A stretch of DNA of 62,597 bases from Streptomyces sp. NRRL F-4489 (GTDB taxonomy: Bacteria > Actinomycetota > Actinomycetes > Streptomycetales > Streptomycetaceae): NCBI RefSeq assembly GCF_001509485.1, contig NZ_LLZI01000223.1, positions 1 through 62,597 on the forward strand. Direction: 5' to 3'. Positions within the stretch are counted from its first letter, which is position 1; each line of letters begins with the position of its first letter. The notes below the pieces were generated by a model. It was not told the DNA's origin, ran no database searches, and saw only the letters and a program-made list of their open reading frames with translations. Of the stretch, positions 17,326-26,473 are shown in pieces. A program made the position numbers and the translations under genes.

Positions 17326-17718
17326 ATGCAGTCGTACACAATCGGCCAGGCCGCGCGCCTGCTGGGCGTCAGCCCGGACACCGCCCGCCGCTGGGCGGAC
17401 GCGGGCCGGGTCGCCACCCACCGCGACGAGAGCGGCCGCCGCCTCATCGACGGCCGGGACCTCGCCGCGTTCTCCATCGAGGTCGGCCAGTCCGCCGGCG
17501 AGGAGGACGACGCCTACACCTCCGCCCGCAACGCCTTCCCGGGCATCGTCACCGCCGTCAAAATCGGCGACGTCGCCGCCCAGGTCGAGATCCAGGCCGG
17601 CCCGCACCGCCTGGTGTCCCTGCTCACCCGCGAAGCGGTCGAGGAGCTCGGGCTGGAGGTCGGGATGCAGGCCGTCGCACGGGTGAAATCCACCAGCGTG
17701 CACATCGACCGCACCTGA
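17326..17718 (+). CDS. HTH plus Mop (TOBE) molybdate-binding regulator, copy 2
   Basis: A 130-residue paralogue of the 9958 gene: HTH in residues 3-48 ([22 protein letters not shown]) and a Mop domain in residues 64-128 ([13 protein letters not shown] ... [13 protein letters not shown]). It lies directly before modA and is likely the molybdate-responsive regulator of the transporter; this is inference from order. ATG 17326 is used because the HTH begins there; a long upstream frame to 15868 is a shadow. A structured palindrome precedes it, a possible site for self-control. Confidence 0.82.
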   Translation: MQSYTIGQAARLLGVSPDTARRWADAGRVATHRDESGRRLIDGRDLAAFSIEVGQSAGEEDDAYTSARNAFPGIVTAVKIGDVAAQVEIQAGPHRLVSLLTREAVEELGLEVGMQAVARVKSTSVHIDRT

Positions 17719-17861
17719 CCCGCCCCCCCCACGCGCCCCCCCGGCGGTCCGTCCGCGCCCCCACCGGACCGTCCACCCAGCGGCGCCGCCCGTCCACGGC
17801 GCGGCTGCGTCCCCATCCGCCCGGGCGCCCGCTCGCCCCGCGCACCAAGGAGTCCCGCACC

Positions 17862-18665
17862 ATGTCCCCCTTCCTCACCCGGCGCCGCGCCGCCGCCGCG
17901 CTCGTCACCGCCGCACTCCTCGTCCCGCTCGCCGCCTGCTCCGGCGGCAGCGGGGGCAGCGACGGCGCCAAGAAGAAGGACGACGGCGCCTCCGCCGGCT
18001 CCGCCAACCTCACCGTGCTCGCCGCCGCCTCCCTCACCGACGTCTTCAAGAAGGCCGGCGCGCTCTACGAGAAGGAGCACCCCGGCACCAAGGTCACCTT
18101 CTCCTTCGCCGGCTCCCAGGAGCTGGCCGCCCAGGTCAAGCAGGGCGCCCCCGCCGACGCCCTGGTCACCGCCGACACCAAGACCATGGACGGGCTCAAG
18201 GCCGACACCGGCACGCCCACCGTGATCGCCAAGAACCGCCTGGTCATCGCCACCGGCAAGGGCAACCCCAAGCACATCGGCGCGCTCAAGGACCTCACCG
18301 ACAGCAAGCTCAAGGTCGTACTGGCCGCTCCCGAGGTGCCGGTCGGCCGCTACAGCAAGAAGGTGCTGGACGCCCAGCAGCTCACCGTCAAGCCGGTCTC
18401 GCAGGAGCCCAACGTCCGCGCGGTGCTCAGCAAGGTCGAACTGGGCGAGGCGGACGCCGGCCTGGTCTACAAGACGGACGCCGCCACCGCGCCCACCAAG
18501 GTCGACGCCATCGACATCCCCGACGCCCAGAACGCCGTCGCCTCCTACCCGGCGGCCACCCTGAAGTCGTCCCAGCACTCCGCCGCGGCCACCGCGTTCG
18601 TGAAGTGGCTGAGCACCCCGGAGGCGCAGAAGCTCCTCCAGGAAGCGGGCTTCCAGAAGCCCTGA
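17862..18665 (+). CDS. modA: Molybdate ABC transporter substrate-binding lipoprotein
   Basis: A 267-residue lipoprotein. A basic N-terminus and hydrophobic segment end in a lipobox LAAC (Cys26), then a Gly/Lys-rich linker. The mature part has [37 protein letters not shown] and the ALVTAD region, all standard ModA segments that line the molybdate site, and [12 protein letters not shown] near the end. AAGGAG at 17846-17851 precedes ATG 17862. It delivers molybdate or tungstate to the ModBC permease encoded next. Confidence 0.92.
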   Translation: MSPFLTRRRAAAALVTAALLVPLAACSGGSGGSDGAKKKDDGASAGSANLTVLAAASLTDVFKKAGALYEKEHPGTKVTFSFAGSQELAAQVKQGAPADALVTADTKTMDGLKADTGTPTVIAKNRLVIATGKGNPKHIGALKDLTDSKLKVVLAAPEVPVGRYSKKVLDAQQLTVKPVSQEPNVRAVLSKVELGEADAGLVYKTDAATAPTKVDAIDIPDAQNAVASYPAATLKSSQHSAAATAFVKWLSTPEAQKLLQEAGFQKP

Positions 18666-18686
18666 CCCCACGGCGTGCGGGACTGT

Positions 18687-18799
18687 CCGGCTCGGGGGAG
18701 CGGATAGTCCCGCATCTGGCTTGGGGGCGGACTGCCCCGCACCGGGCTCGGGGGAGCGGGGCAGTCCCGTACCGGGCTCAGGAGCGGACAGTGCCGCAC
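18687..18799. repeat. Four degenerate 27-30-bp tandem repeats between modA and modBC
   Basis: Four imperfect copies (18687-18715, 18716-18742, 18743-18772, 18773-18799) of a GGCTCGGGGGAGCGGA-type unit ending in CCGCAC. The repeats contain short self-complementary parts and may form hairpins that tune expression between the two genes. Confidence 0.55.
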
Positions 18800-18856
18800 C
18801 CCGCCGTCCCCGGGTCGCCGCCCGGCCCCCGACCCGCCCCGATCCCAGGACTTCCG

Positions 18857-21016
18857 ATGAGCCGCACCAGCACCCCGGCCCCGGCCCCGGCCCGCTCCGG
18901 ACGGCGCCGCGCCCCCGGTGCCCGTACTCCCGCCGCACTGGCCATCCCCGGGCTGCTGGCCGTCGCGTTCCTGCTGATGCCGCTGCTCGGCATCCTCGCC
19001 CGCACCGACTGGTCGCGGCTCGGTACGCATCTGACCAGCCCCGGAGTGCTCCAGGCACTCCGGCTGTCGCTGCTGGTGTCCGGCTGGGCGCTGGGCCTGT
19101 CGCTGCTCCTCGGCGTCCCGCTGGCCTGGCTGCTGGCCCGGGTCGACTTCCCCGGCAAGGCGCTGGTCCGCTCGCTGGTGCTGCTGCCGATGGTGCTGCC
19201 GCCGACCGTCGGCGGTGTCGCCCTGCTGCTCGGCTTCGGCCGCCGCGGACTGCTCGGCCCCTGGCTGGAGAACACCTTCGGCATCGTGCTGCCGTTCCAC
19301 ACCTCCGGCGCGGTGGTCGCGGCCACGTTCGTGGCGATGCCGTTCCTGGTCATCAGCCTGGAGGGGACACTGGCCGGCCTGCGCCCCAGTTACGAGGAGA
19401 CCGCGGCCTCCCTCGGCGCCTCGCCGTTCCGGGTCTTCGCCACCGTCACGCTGCCCATGGTCGCCCCCGGCCTGGCCGCCGGCGCCGCGCTGACCTGGGC
19501 CCGCGCGCTCGGCGAATTCGGCGCGACGATCACCTTCGCCGGCAATCTCCCCGGCACCACCCAGACGCTCCCGCTCCAGGTCTACCTCCTCCTCCAGGAT
19601 TCCCCCGAAGCCGCCACCTCCGTCTCCCTCCTCCTCCTGGCCATCGCCATGGCCGTCCTGCTCTGCCTGCGGGGCCGGTGGCTGGGCGGCGGCGCGGGGG
19701 GCGGCGCGGCGGGCGGGGGCCGAGCTGGACGGGTGGGGCGGCTGGGCCGGGGGGTCGTAGGCGACGAACTTCCGGGTGGAGGTGAAGGGTTGGGAACGGG
19801 CGGACCGTCGGGCTCTGGCGCGCCCTCGGCCGCACCCGGGGGCCCCACCCCCACCCCCACACCCGCGTCGGCGTCAACGTCGGCATCAACGTCGGACTCA
19901 GCGTCAGCCTCCGTGCCGGCCTCTGGTCCGGCCTCCGTTCCGGCCTCTGGTCCGGCTCCGGGGCCCACTGCTGGAGAGCAGCGGTGGCCGCTGGAGGCCG
20001 AGGTCACCGGCTTCACCGAACTCAGCCTTCAAGCCGCCCCGGGGACGACCATCGCCGTCGTCGGGCCCAACGGCGCCGGGAAGACCACGCTGCTGCGCGC
20101 CCTGCTCGGCCTCACGCCCCGGGCCCGCGCCGCCCTGCGCCTGGGCGAGACCGACGCCACCGCACTGCCCCCGCACCGCCGGGGCGTCGCCTGGGTACCC
20201 CAGGACGGCGCGCTCTTCCCGCATCTGACGGCGCTGGCCAACACCGCCTACGGCCTGCGCGCCCAGGGCGTCCCGCGCGCCGAGGCCCGGCGCGCCGCCC
20301 AGCAGTGGCTGGACCGGCTGGGCGTAGGGCACCTGGCCCAGCGCAGGCCCGCCCAGCTCTCCGGCGGCCAGGCCCAGCGCGTCGCCCTGGCCCGGGCACT
20401 GGCCGCCCGGCCCCGGCTGCTGCTGCTCGACGAACCGCTGGCCGCCCTCGACCAGACCACCCGCGCCCACGTCCGGCACACCCTGCGCACCCACCTCTCC
20501 GGCTTCGGCGGGGTCTGCCTGATCGTCACGCACGACCCCGTCGAGGCGGTGTCGCTGGCCGACCGCGTGCTCGTCCTCGACGACGGCCGGGCCGTGCAGG
20601 ACGCCCCGCCGGCCGAGGTCACCCGCCATCCGCGCTCACCGTGGGTGGCCCGGATGCTGGGCCGCAACGCCTGGCCGGGCACCGCGGACGGCGACGGACT
20701 CCGGCTCGGCGAGGGCGGCCGGCTGGTCGCCGCCGACCAACTGCCCGAGGGCACCCGGGCGTTGGCGATCATCGCCCCCGAGGCGGTCTCCCTCCACCTC
20801 GACCGGCCCGCGGGCAGCCCGCGCAACGCCTGGCCCGGGACCGTACGGGAGATCACTGCCGCCGGCAGCCGGCTCCGGGTGCTGGTCACCTCGCCCGAGG
20901 CGCCCGACCTCGTCGCCGAGATCACCCCGGCGGCGGCCCTGGAACTCGGCCTGGCCGATGGCGCACCCGTCTGGACCGGCGTCAAGGCCACCGAGGTGAC
21001 CCTCGTGCCCCTCTGA
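18857..21016 (+). CDS. Fused molybdate permease-ATPase ModB-ModC
   Basis: A 719-residue fusion. Residues 30-270 are ModB: five to six membrane segments and the EAA loop [22 protein letters not shown] low-complexity Gly/Ser/Ala/Pro linker (about 280-385) joins it to ModC: Walker [10 protein letters not shown] (about 398), signature [15 protein letters not shown], Walker B LLLLDEP, then two Mop-type regions, the last ending [11 protein letters not shown]. ModB-ModC fusion makes one polypeptide carry the channel and the motor. ATG 18857 follows CAGGA; the frame to 18605 overlaps modA and is rejected. Confidence 0.9.
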   Translation: MSRTSTPAPAPARSGRRRAPGARTPAALAIPGLLAVAFLLMPLLGILARTDWSRLGTHLTSPGVLQALRLSLLVSGWALGLSLLLGVPLAWLLARVDFPGKALVRSLVLLPMVLPPTVGGVALLLGFGRRGLLGPWLENTFGIVLPFHTSGAVVAATFVAMPFLVISLEGTLAGLRPSYEETAASLGASPFRVFATVTLPMVAPGLAAGAALTWARALGEFGATITFAGNLPGTTQTLPLQVYLLLQDSPEAATSVSLLLLAIAMAVLLCLRGRWLGGGAGGGAAGGGRAGRVGRLGRGVVGDELPGGGEGLGTGGPSGSGAPSAAPGGPTPTPTPASASTSASTSDSASASVPASGPASVPASGPAPGPTAGEQRWPLEAEVTGFTELSLQAAPGTTIAVVGPNGAGKTTLLRALLGLTPRARAALRLGETDATALPPHRRGVAWVPQDGALFPHLTALANTAYGLRAQGVPRAEARRAAQQWLDRLGVGHLAQRRPAQLSGGQAQRVALARALAARPRLLLLDEPLAALDQTTRAHVRHTLRTHLSGFGGVCLIVTHDPVEAVSLADRVLVLDDGRAVQDAPPAEVTRHPRSPWVARMLGRNAWPGTADGDGLRLGEGGRLVAADQLPEGTRALAIIAPEAVSLHLDRPAGSPRNAWPGTVREITAAGSRLRVLVTSPEAPDLVAEITPAAALELGLADGAPVWTGVKATEVTLVPL

Positions 21017-21073
21017 GGTCGTTCGACACGCACGCCGGTGCTGCCTCAACTGGTGGGCACCAGTGCGGGGTGG

Positions 21074-21195
21074 CCGCCGACTCCAGCACGAAGACCGGCA
21101 TCTCGCGGTCCGTCTTCTCCTGATACCAGGCGGAGTCGGGGAACGCCTCCACCGCCCGCGCCCACCACCGGCCCTTCTCCTCGCCGGTGCCCCGG
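21074..21195 (-). pseudogene. Remnant of a deazaflavin-dependent nitroreductase-like gene
   Basis: One minus-strand frame encodes [18 protein letters not shown] followed by [12 protein letters not shown], which looks like the C-terminal end of the F420-dependent nitroreductase-family (Ddn-like, PF04075) proteins. No matching N-terminal part is found in the same or neighbouring frames, so only the 3' end remains. The whole 21017-21407 gap holds no intact gene. Confidence 0.45.
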
Positions 21196-21407
21196 GGCTG
21201 AGGATCATCCGCGTCGGATCGTACGCCAAGCGTTCGTCGGCCCTCCTGGGCAGCGGACAGGACGCCGGTTGCGGGGCTTCCTTGACCCGCTCCGCAACCC
21301 GAACACGGTCCCGCGCCTGAAGGCTGCCGTCGCCGCCGGTGCCGAGCTTCAGGAGCGTGACGCACTCATCGTCGCTCGTCAGGCCCGCAGACGCACGCGG
21401 CTTCTTC

Positions 21408-21848
21408 TCAGTGCAGCTGCTCGGCCAGTCCGACGATGATGCCCTCCGGGCCGCGCACGTAGCAGAGGAGATAGCTGTCCTCGAACTGGGCTATCCCGCC
21501 GAGGAGTTCGGCGCCGTGCGGGCGCAGGCGGGCAACGGTGTCCTCGATGTCGTCGACGGCGAACATGACGCGGTGCGTGCCCAGAATGTTGTGCGGCCGG
21601 TTGTGCGGACCGGCGCTGAGCGCCTCGGGGCTGCGGTACTTCGCCAGCTCCAGGCGACTGTGACCGTCCGGGGTCCGGAGCATCGCGATGTCACAGCGAA
21701 CGCCGTCGAGTCCGGTGCACCGGTCGGCGAAGGGACCCTCGACCTCCGCCCTGCCCTCCAGTTCCATGCCGAGTTCCACGAAGAACGCGATGGCGGCATC
21801 CATGTCATCGACGACGATGCCGACGTTGTCCATCCGCTGAATCGCCAT
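21408..21848 (-). CDS. VOC (glyoxalase/bleomycin-resistance) family protein
   Basis: A 146-residue single-unit VOC protein: MDNVGIVVDDMDAAIAFFVELGM at the N-terminus with the metal-ligand position, HSRLELAKY in the middle and FAVDDIEDTVARL and YVRGPEGIIVGLAEQL at the end. Members are metal-dependent lyases, isomerases, dioxygenases or drug-binding proteins. GAAGGAGAAG precedes ATG 21848. No neighbours point to a substrate. Confidence 0.82.
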   Translation of the reverse strand: MAIQRMDNVGIVVDDMDAAIAFFVELGMELEGRAEVEGPFADRCTGLDGVRCDIAMLRTPDGHSRLELAKYRSPEALSAGPHNRPHNILGTHRVMFAVDDIEDTVARLRPHGAELLGGIAQFEDSYLLCYVRGPEGIIVGLAEQLH

Positions 21849-22250
21849 GCCGGCTTCTCCTTCTTCCTCGTGCGGCCGGTGGTGGCCGCGCCCATACCCA
21901 TGAAGACGATCCGCCGTAAAGCGTGCCGTCATGTCCGTCCTGGCGCCTGCGGGACGGTCGGTAGGCGCGGCGCTCGAAGGCGGGCACGGTGTTCCTGTAC
22001 GTGTCTCTCGTCGATCGCCCCCCGTCACTGGGTCCTGTGCCTTGTCATTCTCCTGTGACTGTCCTGCCGCTGGCCGGTGTCCCGCGCCCTGTCACTCTCT
22101 GTATTCGTCCAACGACGGAGTTGCCGGGATGATTCCCGGCCCGCCGGAATTGATGTGCCGGGCTCCTGTCGCGCCGAAGCGCCGGGCCGCCGCCCCGGCC
22201 CCGGTCCCGCCCCCGCCCGCGAAGGCGGAGGCGGCGGCCCGGGCCGCGGC
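21849..22250. other. Intergenic gap without a recognised gene
   Basis: About 400 bp between the VOC gene and the SulP gene. Several short frames cross it, none with a ribosome site or family motif. AT-richer parts near 21850-21920 and 22030-22120 could hold the VOC promoter. ATTCC...GGAAT arms at about 22132-22150 form a weak hairpin. Confidence 0.4.
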
Positions 22251-23705
22251 TCAGGAGACCAGTTCCACCGCCCGGCTCCGGCCGCGGCGGTGCTGTTCGG
22301 CCCAGTTCGCCAGGGCCGCCTCGCAGGCGTGGTCGACGTGGCGCAGGCCGCTCAGGTCGAGTTCCACGTCGCGGTCGGCGGGCAGCGCCTCCAGCTGGTC
22401 CAGGAGCTTGGGCAGCCGGAGGAAGGTCGCGTTGCCGACCGCGCGGACCCGCACCGGCCCGGGGGCGTTCGGAATGTGCACCTCCAGATGCGCCTTCGAG
22501 GTCTCCCAGGCCGTCTTGGCCACCGCCAGCGCCAGACCGATCAGCACGCCCTCGAACATGTTCACCGTCACGATGGCCACCGCTGTCACACACAGCACCA
22601 CCGCCTCACCGCGATGCGTCCGCCACAGCGGACCCAACTCCCGCAGCGGGATCAGCTTCCAGCCCGCGTGCACCAGCACCCCCGCCAGCGCGGCGACCGG
22701 CACCACGCCCAGCGCCGCCGGGAACGCCGCCGCGAACAGCAGCAGCCACACCCCGTGCAGCACCCGGGACGCCTTGGTGCGCGCGCCCGCCCCGACGTTG
22801 GCGGCGCTGCGCACGATCACCGCGGTCATCGGCAGCGCGCCGAGCACCCCGCACACCGTGTTGCCGGCGCCCTGGGCCATCAGCTCCTTGTCGTAGTCGG
22901 TCCGCGGCCCGTCGTGCAGCCGGTCCACCGCCGCCGCGCTGAACAGTGACTCCGCCGACGCGATCAGTGTGAACGCCAGGACCGTGCCGAGGACGCCCAG
23001 TTCGGTGAGCCGGCCGATGTCGGCCATGCCGGGCGGCTGGATCGCGTCCAGCAGCCCGCTGACCCGGACCCGGGCCACCGGCAGGTCCAGCGCCCACACC
23101 GCCGTGGTGGCCAGCGCGACGGCCGCCAGTGGCGCCGGCAGCACCCGCGCACCGCGCCGCCACCGGGGCCACAGCACCAGGACGGCGACGGTGCCGGCGC
23201 CGATCGCGCACGCCGCGAGCCCGGTACCGGACCGCGCGGTGTCCAGCACCAGCCGCGGCAGCGCCCCGATGTTCGCCAGGCCGCCGCCCGGCGCCTTGGC
23301 GTCCGCCAGCGCGTAGAGCTGCCCGGCGATCAGGACCAGCCCGATGCCGGCCAGCATGCCCTGCACCACGGCGACCGAGATCGCCCGGAACCAGCGCCCC
23401 AGTTTCAGGGCGCCCATGGCCAGTTGGAGCAGACCGGCGGCCAGCACCACCGCGCCGAGCACCCCCAGGCCGTACGCCTTGACGGCCTCGAAGACCAGCA
23501 CCGTCAGCCCGGCGGCCGGGCCGCTGACCTGGAGGCTGCTGCCGGGGAGCAACCCGGTGACGAGCCCGCCGACGATCCCGGTGACCAGCCCCAGTTCGGC
23601 CGGTACACCGGAAGCCACCGCCACCCCGACGCACAGCGGGACGGCGACCAGGAAGACCACGAGCGAGGCGGTGAAGTCCGCCCGGAGGAAAGGGAATCGC
23701 GTCAT
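22251..23705 (-). CDS. SulP-family anion transporter with STAS domain
   Basis: A 484-residue membrane protein. About ten hydrophobic segments run from residues 8 to 400; LVTGIVGGLVTGLLPGSSLQVSGPAAG near residue 40 is the SulP signature region, and AESLFSAAAVDRLHDG with its acidic residue lies mid-protein. The C-terminal 90 residues form a STAS domain (VELDLSGLRHVDHACEAALANW). SulP proteins move sulfate or bicarbonate; the carbonic anhydrase gene 14 nt upstream makes bicarbonate the better guess. ATG 23705 is used; the long open frame beyond it lies under the anhydrase gene. Confidence 0.85.
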   Translation of the reverse strand: MTRFPFLRADFTASLVVFLVAVPLCVGVAVASGVPAELGLVTGIVGGLVTGLLPGSSLQVSGPAAGLTVLVFEAVKAYGLGVLGAVVLAAGLLQLAMGALKLGRWFRAISVAVVQGMLAGIGLVLIAGQLYALADAKAPGGGLANIGALPRLVLDTARSGTGLAACAIGAGTVAVLVLWPRWRRGARVLPAPLAAVALATTAVWALDLPVARVRVSGLLDAIQPPGMADIGRLTELGVLGTVLAFTLIASAESLFSAAAVDRLHDGPRTDYDKELMAQGAGNTVCGVLGALPMTAVIVRSAANVGAGARTKASRVLHGVWLLLFAAAFPAALGVVPVAALAGVLVHAGWKLIPLRELGPLWRTHRGEAVVLCVTAVAIVTVNMFEGVLIGLALAVAKTAWETSKAHLEVHIPNAPGPVRVRAVGNATFLRLPKLLDQLEALPADRDVELDLSGLRHVDHACEAALANWAEQHRRGRSRAVELVS

Positions 23706-23719
23706 CGGACAGCCCGCCT

Positions 23720-24322
23720 TCACAGAGGGAGGAACGCGTCGGCGGCGGGCCGGTGCACGGACACCGCGCCGGTGTGCACCTCGTAGAACCAGCCGTGCAG
23801 CCGGACCTCGCCGGCCTCCAGCCGCTCCCGTACGCACGGATAGCCGCGCAGCCGGTCCAGTTGCCGGCACACGTGGTGCTGTACGGCCGCGGTGACGGCC
23901 GGTCCGTCGCCGCCGGGCAGTTCGCCGGCGAGCTGGAGTGCGAGCCAGTCCCGGACGGCGGGCGCGCCGGCCAGGTCCTCGCCGCGGGCCCGGGCGCCGA
24001 CCGCGCCGCAGTGCGAGTGGCCGCAGACGACGATGTCGCCGACCCGCAGGACCCGCATGGCGTATTCGATGGTGGCGGCCTCGGCGCTGGCCGCCATGCC
24101 CTCCCGGTAGGCGGGTACGGCGTTGCCGGCCGTGCGGAGTTCGAAGAGTTCGCCGGGCCGGGCCCCGGTGATCAGGGACGGGACGACGCGCGAGTCCGAG
24201 CAGGTGATGAACAGGGCGAGGGGGGACTGGCCGGCCGCGAGCCGGCCGAAGCGCTCCCGCTCGTCCCGGTGTCGGGAAATACGGGCCGTCAGGCCGCGGG
24301 CGTGCTGGATGAAGGTCTCCAC
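23720..24322 (-). CDS. Beta-class carbonic anhydrase
   Basis: A 200-residue beta-carbonic anhydrase interconverting CO2 and bicarbonate. The zinc and catalytic positions are all present: CSDSR (Cys41, Asp43, Arg45) and GHSHCGA (His102, Cys105). GTG 24322 is chosen because a GGGAG-type site precedes it and the protein then has normal length. It is cytoplasmic. The SulP transporter gene follows after 14 nt, so the two likely supply bicarbonate together. Confidence 0.9.
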   Translation of the reverse strand: METFIQHARGLTARISRHRDERERFGRLAAGQSPLALFITCSDSRVVPSLITGARPGELFELRTAGNAVPAYREGMAASAEAATIEYAMRVLRVGDIVVCGHSHCGAVGARARGEDLAGAPAVRDWLALQLAGELPGGDGPAVTAAVQHHVCRQLDRLRGYPCVRERLEAGEVRLHGWFYEVHTGAVSVHRPAADAFLPL

Positions 24323-24418
24323 GAGGAGGTCTCCCGCTGATGAAGGGTGCCACCGAGGGGTGGCGTGGACGTGCGGCACGGGGTGGCCGGGCGCGTTCGC
24401 CTCGGGCCACAGGTCCGG

Positions 24419-24844
24419 TCAGCAGCGGAAGACGCAGTGGAGGAGGGGGAGTTGGGAGGGTTTGGTGGTGGGTGGGGCGCCGGGGGTGGGCGGCAGGCGT
24501 CGCGGGGATGACGCGTCGTCGCCGGCCGCGCCACGGCCCGGGGTCGGCGGCAGCGGTCGTCCGGCCACCCCCTCCGCGGACGGGGACGGGCGCCGGGGGC
24601 CGCCGCGTTCGGTCTCGCGCGGGGAGGGCTTCTCCTCCTCGGTGCCGGCGGTGGCGGCCGGGGCCCCCGAGGTGCCGGGCGCGGACGCGGTGGAGGCGGC
24701 GGCGGTGCGGGCCGGCTGGGCCGCGGACGTGGGTGCCGCCGCGCCGAGCAGGAACGCCAGGACGACGGCGAGCGCGAGCAGCGGCAGCCGGCACAGGGCA
24801 GGTATACGGGGTGCGCGCCCCCGTATACCGGTGTCCGCGTGCAT
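24419..24844 (-). CDS. Small secreted Ala/Pro/Ser-rich protein
   Basis: A 141-residue protein with a signal peptide: basic start, hydrophobic LPLLALAVVLAFLLGAAA (about residues 20-37) and an APTSAAQ cleavage-like site near 42. The mature part is low-complexity (Ala, Thr, Pro, Gly) and ends LLHCVFRC, with two cysteines three residues apart. No domain is recognised. GGAGG lies 6 nt before ATG 24844. A perfect 11-bp inverted repeat covers codons 6-15. The gene is plausible by ribosome site and secretion signal, though compositional bias allows chance. Confidence 0.5.
   Translation of the reverse strand: MHADTGIRGRAPRIPALCRLPLLALAVVLAFLLGAAAPTSAAQPARTAAASTASAPGTSGAPAATAGTEEEKPSPRETERGGPRRPSPSAEGVAGRPLPPTPGRGAAGDDASSPRRLPPTPGAPPTTKPSQLPLLHCVFRC
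24801..24829. repeat. 11-bp inverted repeat inside the secreted-protein gene
   Basis: GGTATACGGGG (24801-24811) and CCCCGTATACC (24819-24829) are perfect complements around a 7-nt loop. It would fold near the 5' end of the minus-strand mRNA and could be an operator or translational hairpin. Confidence 0.55.
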
Positions 24845-24877
24845 GGTCGTCCTCCGCTTCGCCCCGGGTCGCCGGGG

Positions 24878-25048
24878 GCCGTTCCGTCGTTCAAGACAGT
24901 GCTCGTGGTTGAGCGCAGTGCTGGTGGTCGAGCGCAGTGCTCGTGCTTGAGAGCCATGCTCGTGGTGGAGAGCAGTGCTCGTGGGTCAATGCAGCGTTCG
25001 TCGTTCAAGGCGGCGTTCGCTGTTCAAAGCAGCGTTCGTCGTTCACGG
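24878..25048. repeat. Nine 19-bp tandem repeats in an intergenic region
   Basis: Nine direct copies with an exact 19-bp period at 24878, 24897, 24916, 24935, 24954, 24973, 24992, 25011 and 25030. The unit is close to CAGTGCTCGTGGTTGAGAG in the left copies and CAGCGTTCGTCGTTCAAGG in the right copies. It lies in the 378-bp gap between the secreted-protein gene and the MFS gene. The period is not a multiple of three, so protein repeats are unlikely to be its purpose. Confidence 0.75.
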
Positions 25049-25222
25049 CGGGAAGTGGCGGGCCGCCGCCCGGGCCGCGCCCGGCGGACCGCACCGCCGC
25101 ACGGTGGGGGTGCTACGCCGCCAGGGGCCCGCGAGCCGCCCCGCCCGGGACCCGCGCTCCCAGCGTCCCGCGTCCATGTTTCCGGCAGGAAAACGAGAAA
25201 TGACGCCATGTTGCGGGCTTTC

Positions 25223-26473
25223 TCACGGACATCGGGTGTCGCCGCCACCCCGCGCGGCGAGCAGGGCCACCGGGACCACGGCCGCCGCGAGCACCCCGCA
25301 GACCAGCGCCAGCACCGGGAATCCGGCCGCCGCCAGCACCGGCCCGGAGGCCGTTCCGCCCACCGCGCCGGCCAGCGCGATGCCGGCGTCCACCCAGCCC
25401 TGGGCGGCGGCCCGGCGGTCCGGCGGCAGCGCGCCGGTGACCAGCGTGGTGCCGCTGACCAGCCCGAAGTTCCAGCCCAGGCCCAGCAGGACGAGCGCGG
25501 CGGCGAGCGCCGGCACGGAGTGCGGCGGGGCGGCGGTGGCGAGCAGCCCCGCGCCCAGCAGCACCACCCCGGACGCCGTGGCCACCGCGCGCGGTCCGGC
25601 CCGGTCGACCAGCAGCCCGGTCAGCGGCGACGGCAGGAACATCGCGCCGACGTGCAGCGCGATCACCAGCCCGGCCGCCTGGGTGCCGTGGCCGTGCGCC
25701 CGCAGATGCACCGGCGTCATGGTCATCAGCGCGATCATCACCAATTGGGTGAGGATCATGACTCCGGTGCCGGCGGCCAGTTGGCGCCGCAGGACGGTTC
25801 GCGCACCGGAGTCGTCCGGGCCGTCCGGGCCGTTCGAGCCGTCCGGGCCGTCCGGGCCGTCCGGTGGCGGCTCGCCCGGGTCCCGCAGCGGGTCCGGCCG
25901 CAGCAGGCACCCCAGGACGGCGGCGGCCGCGCCGAACGCCGCGGCGGCCAGCAGGAACGGCCCGGCCAGCCGCGGTACGCCCCAAGCCGCCGCCAGACCG
26001 CCGGTCGCCGTCACCAGATTCGGGCCGGCCACCGCGCCGAGCGTGGTCGCGCCCAGTACGGCGCTCACCGCGCGCCCGCGCCGTTCCGGCGGGACGAGGT
26101 CGGCGCCCGCGTACCGCGCCATCAGGTTCGTCGCGGTGCCGGCCCCGTAGACCAGGAGGGACAGGAAGAGCAGCGGCACGCTCTCCAGGGCGGCGGCCGC
26201 CACCACGCCCAGGCTGCCGAGCGCCCCGGCCGCGTACCCCAGGGCGAGCCCGGACCGGCGGCCGCGCCACCGGGAGACCCGGCCGATGGCCACCGCGCCC
26301 AGCGCCGCACCGGCGGTGAACAGGGCGCTGGGCACCCCGGCCAGCCCGGTGGAGCCGAGCATGTCCTCGGCGAGCAGCGCGCCGACCGTGATCCCGGCCG
26401 CCAGCCCCGCCCCGCTGAGGACTTGAGCGAAGACCAGGACGGCCAGCAGCCGCCGCGGCGTCGTGGTGCTCAT
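25223..26473 (-). CDS. MFS transporter, likely exporter of the candidate RiPP
   Basis: A 416-residue major facilitator with about twelve hydrophobic segments in two halves, joined by a cytoplasmic loop near residues 200-225 rich in PDG repeats (9-bp DNA repeats). VSRWRGRRSGLALGY resembles the loop 2-3 motif. It is the last gene of the operon headed by the 53-residue peptide and its ATG overlaps the previous stop (ATGA). Export of the modified peptide, or self-protection, is inferred from this order. ATG 26473 is used; frames reaching 26842 overlap the preceding gene. Confidence 0.8.
   Translation of the reverse strand: MSTTTPRRLLAVLVFAQVLSGAGLAAGITVGALLAEDMLGSTGLAGVPSALFTAGAALGAVAIGRVSRWRGRRSGLALGYAAGALGSLGVVAAAALESVPLLFLSLLVYGAGTATNLMARYAGADLVPPERRGRAVSAVLGATTLGAVAGPNLVTATGGLAAAWGVPRLAGPFLLAAAAFGAAAAVLGCLLRPDPLRDPGEPPPDGPDGPDGSNGPDGPDDSGARTVLRRQLAAGTGVMILTQLVMIALMTMTPVHLRAHGHGTQAAGLVIALHVGAMFLPSPLTGLLVDRAGPRAVATASGVVLLGAGLLATAAPPHSVPALAAALVLLGLGWNFGLVSGTTLVTGALPPDRRAAAQGWVDAGIALAGAVGGTASGPVLAAAGFPVLALVCGVLAAAVVPVALLAARGGGDTRCP

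Noticed and set aside
21241..21439. Transposase remnant on the plus strand
   Set aside because: A short Arg-rich frame looked suggestive, but no DDE motif, terminal inverted repeat or target duplication could be found.
22251..24794. Single 847-residue protein starting well upstream of the SulP gene
   Set aside because: The added N-terminal part lies under the carbonic anhydrase gene in another frame and is Arg/Pro-rich nonsense; the SulP protein begins at ATG 23705.
24878..25048. CRISPR array
   Set aside because: Repeats are contiguous with no spacers, period 19 bp, and no cas gene is present; it is a tandem repeat.
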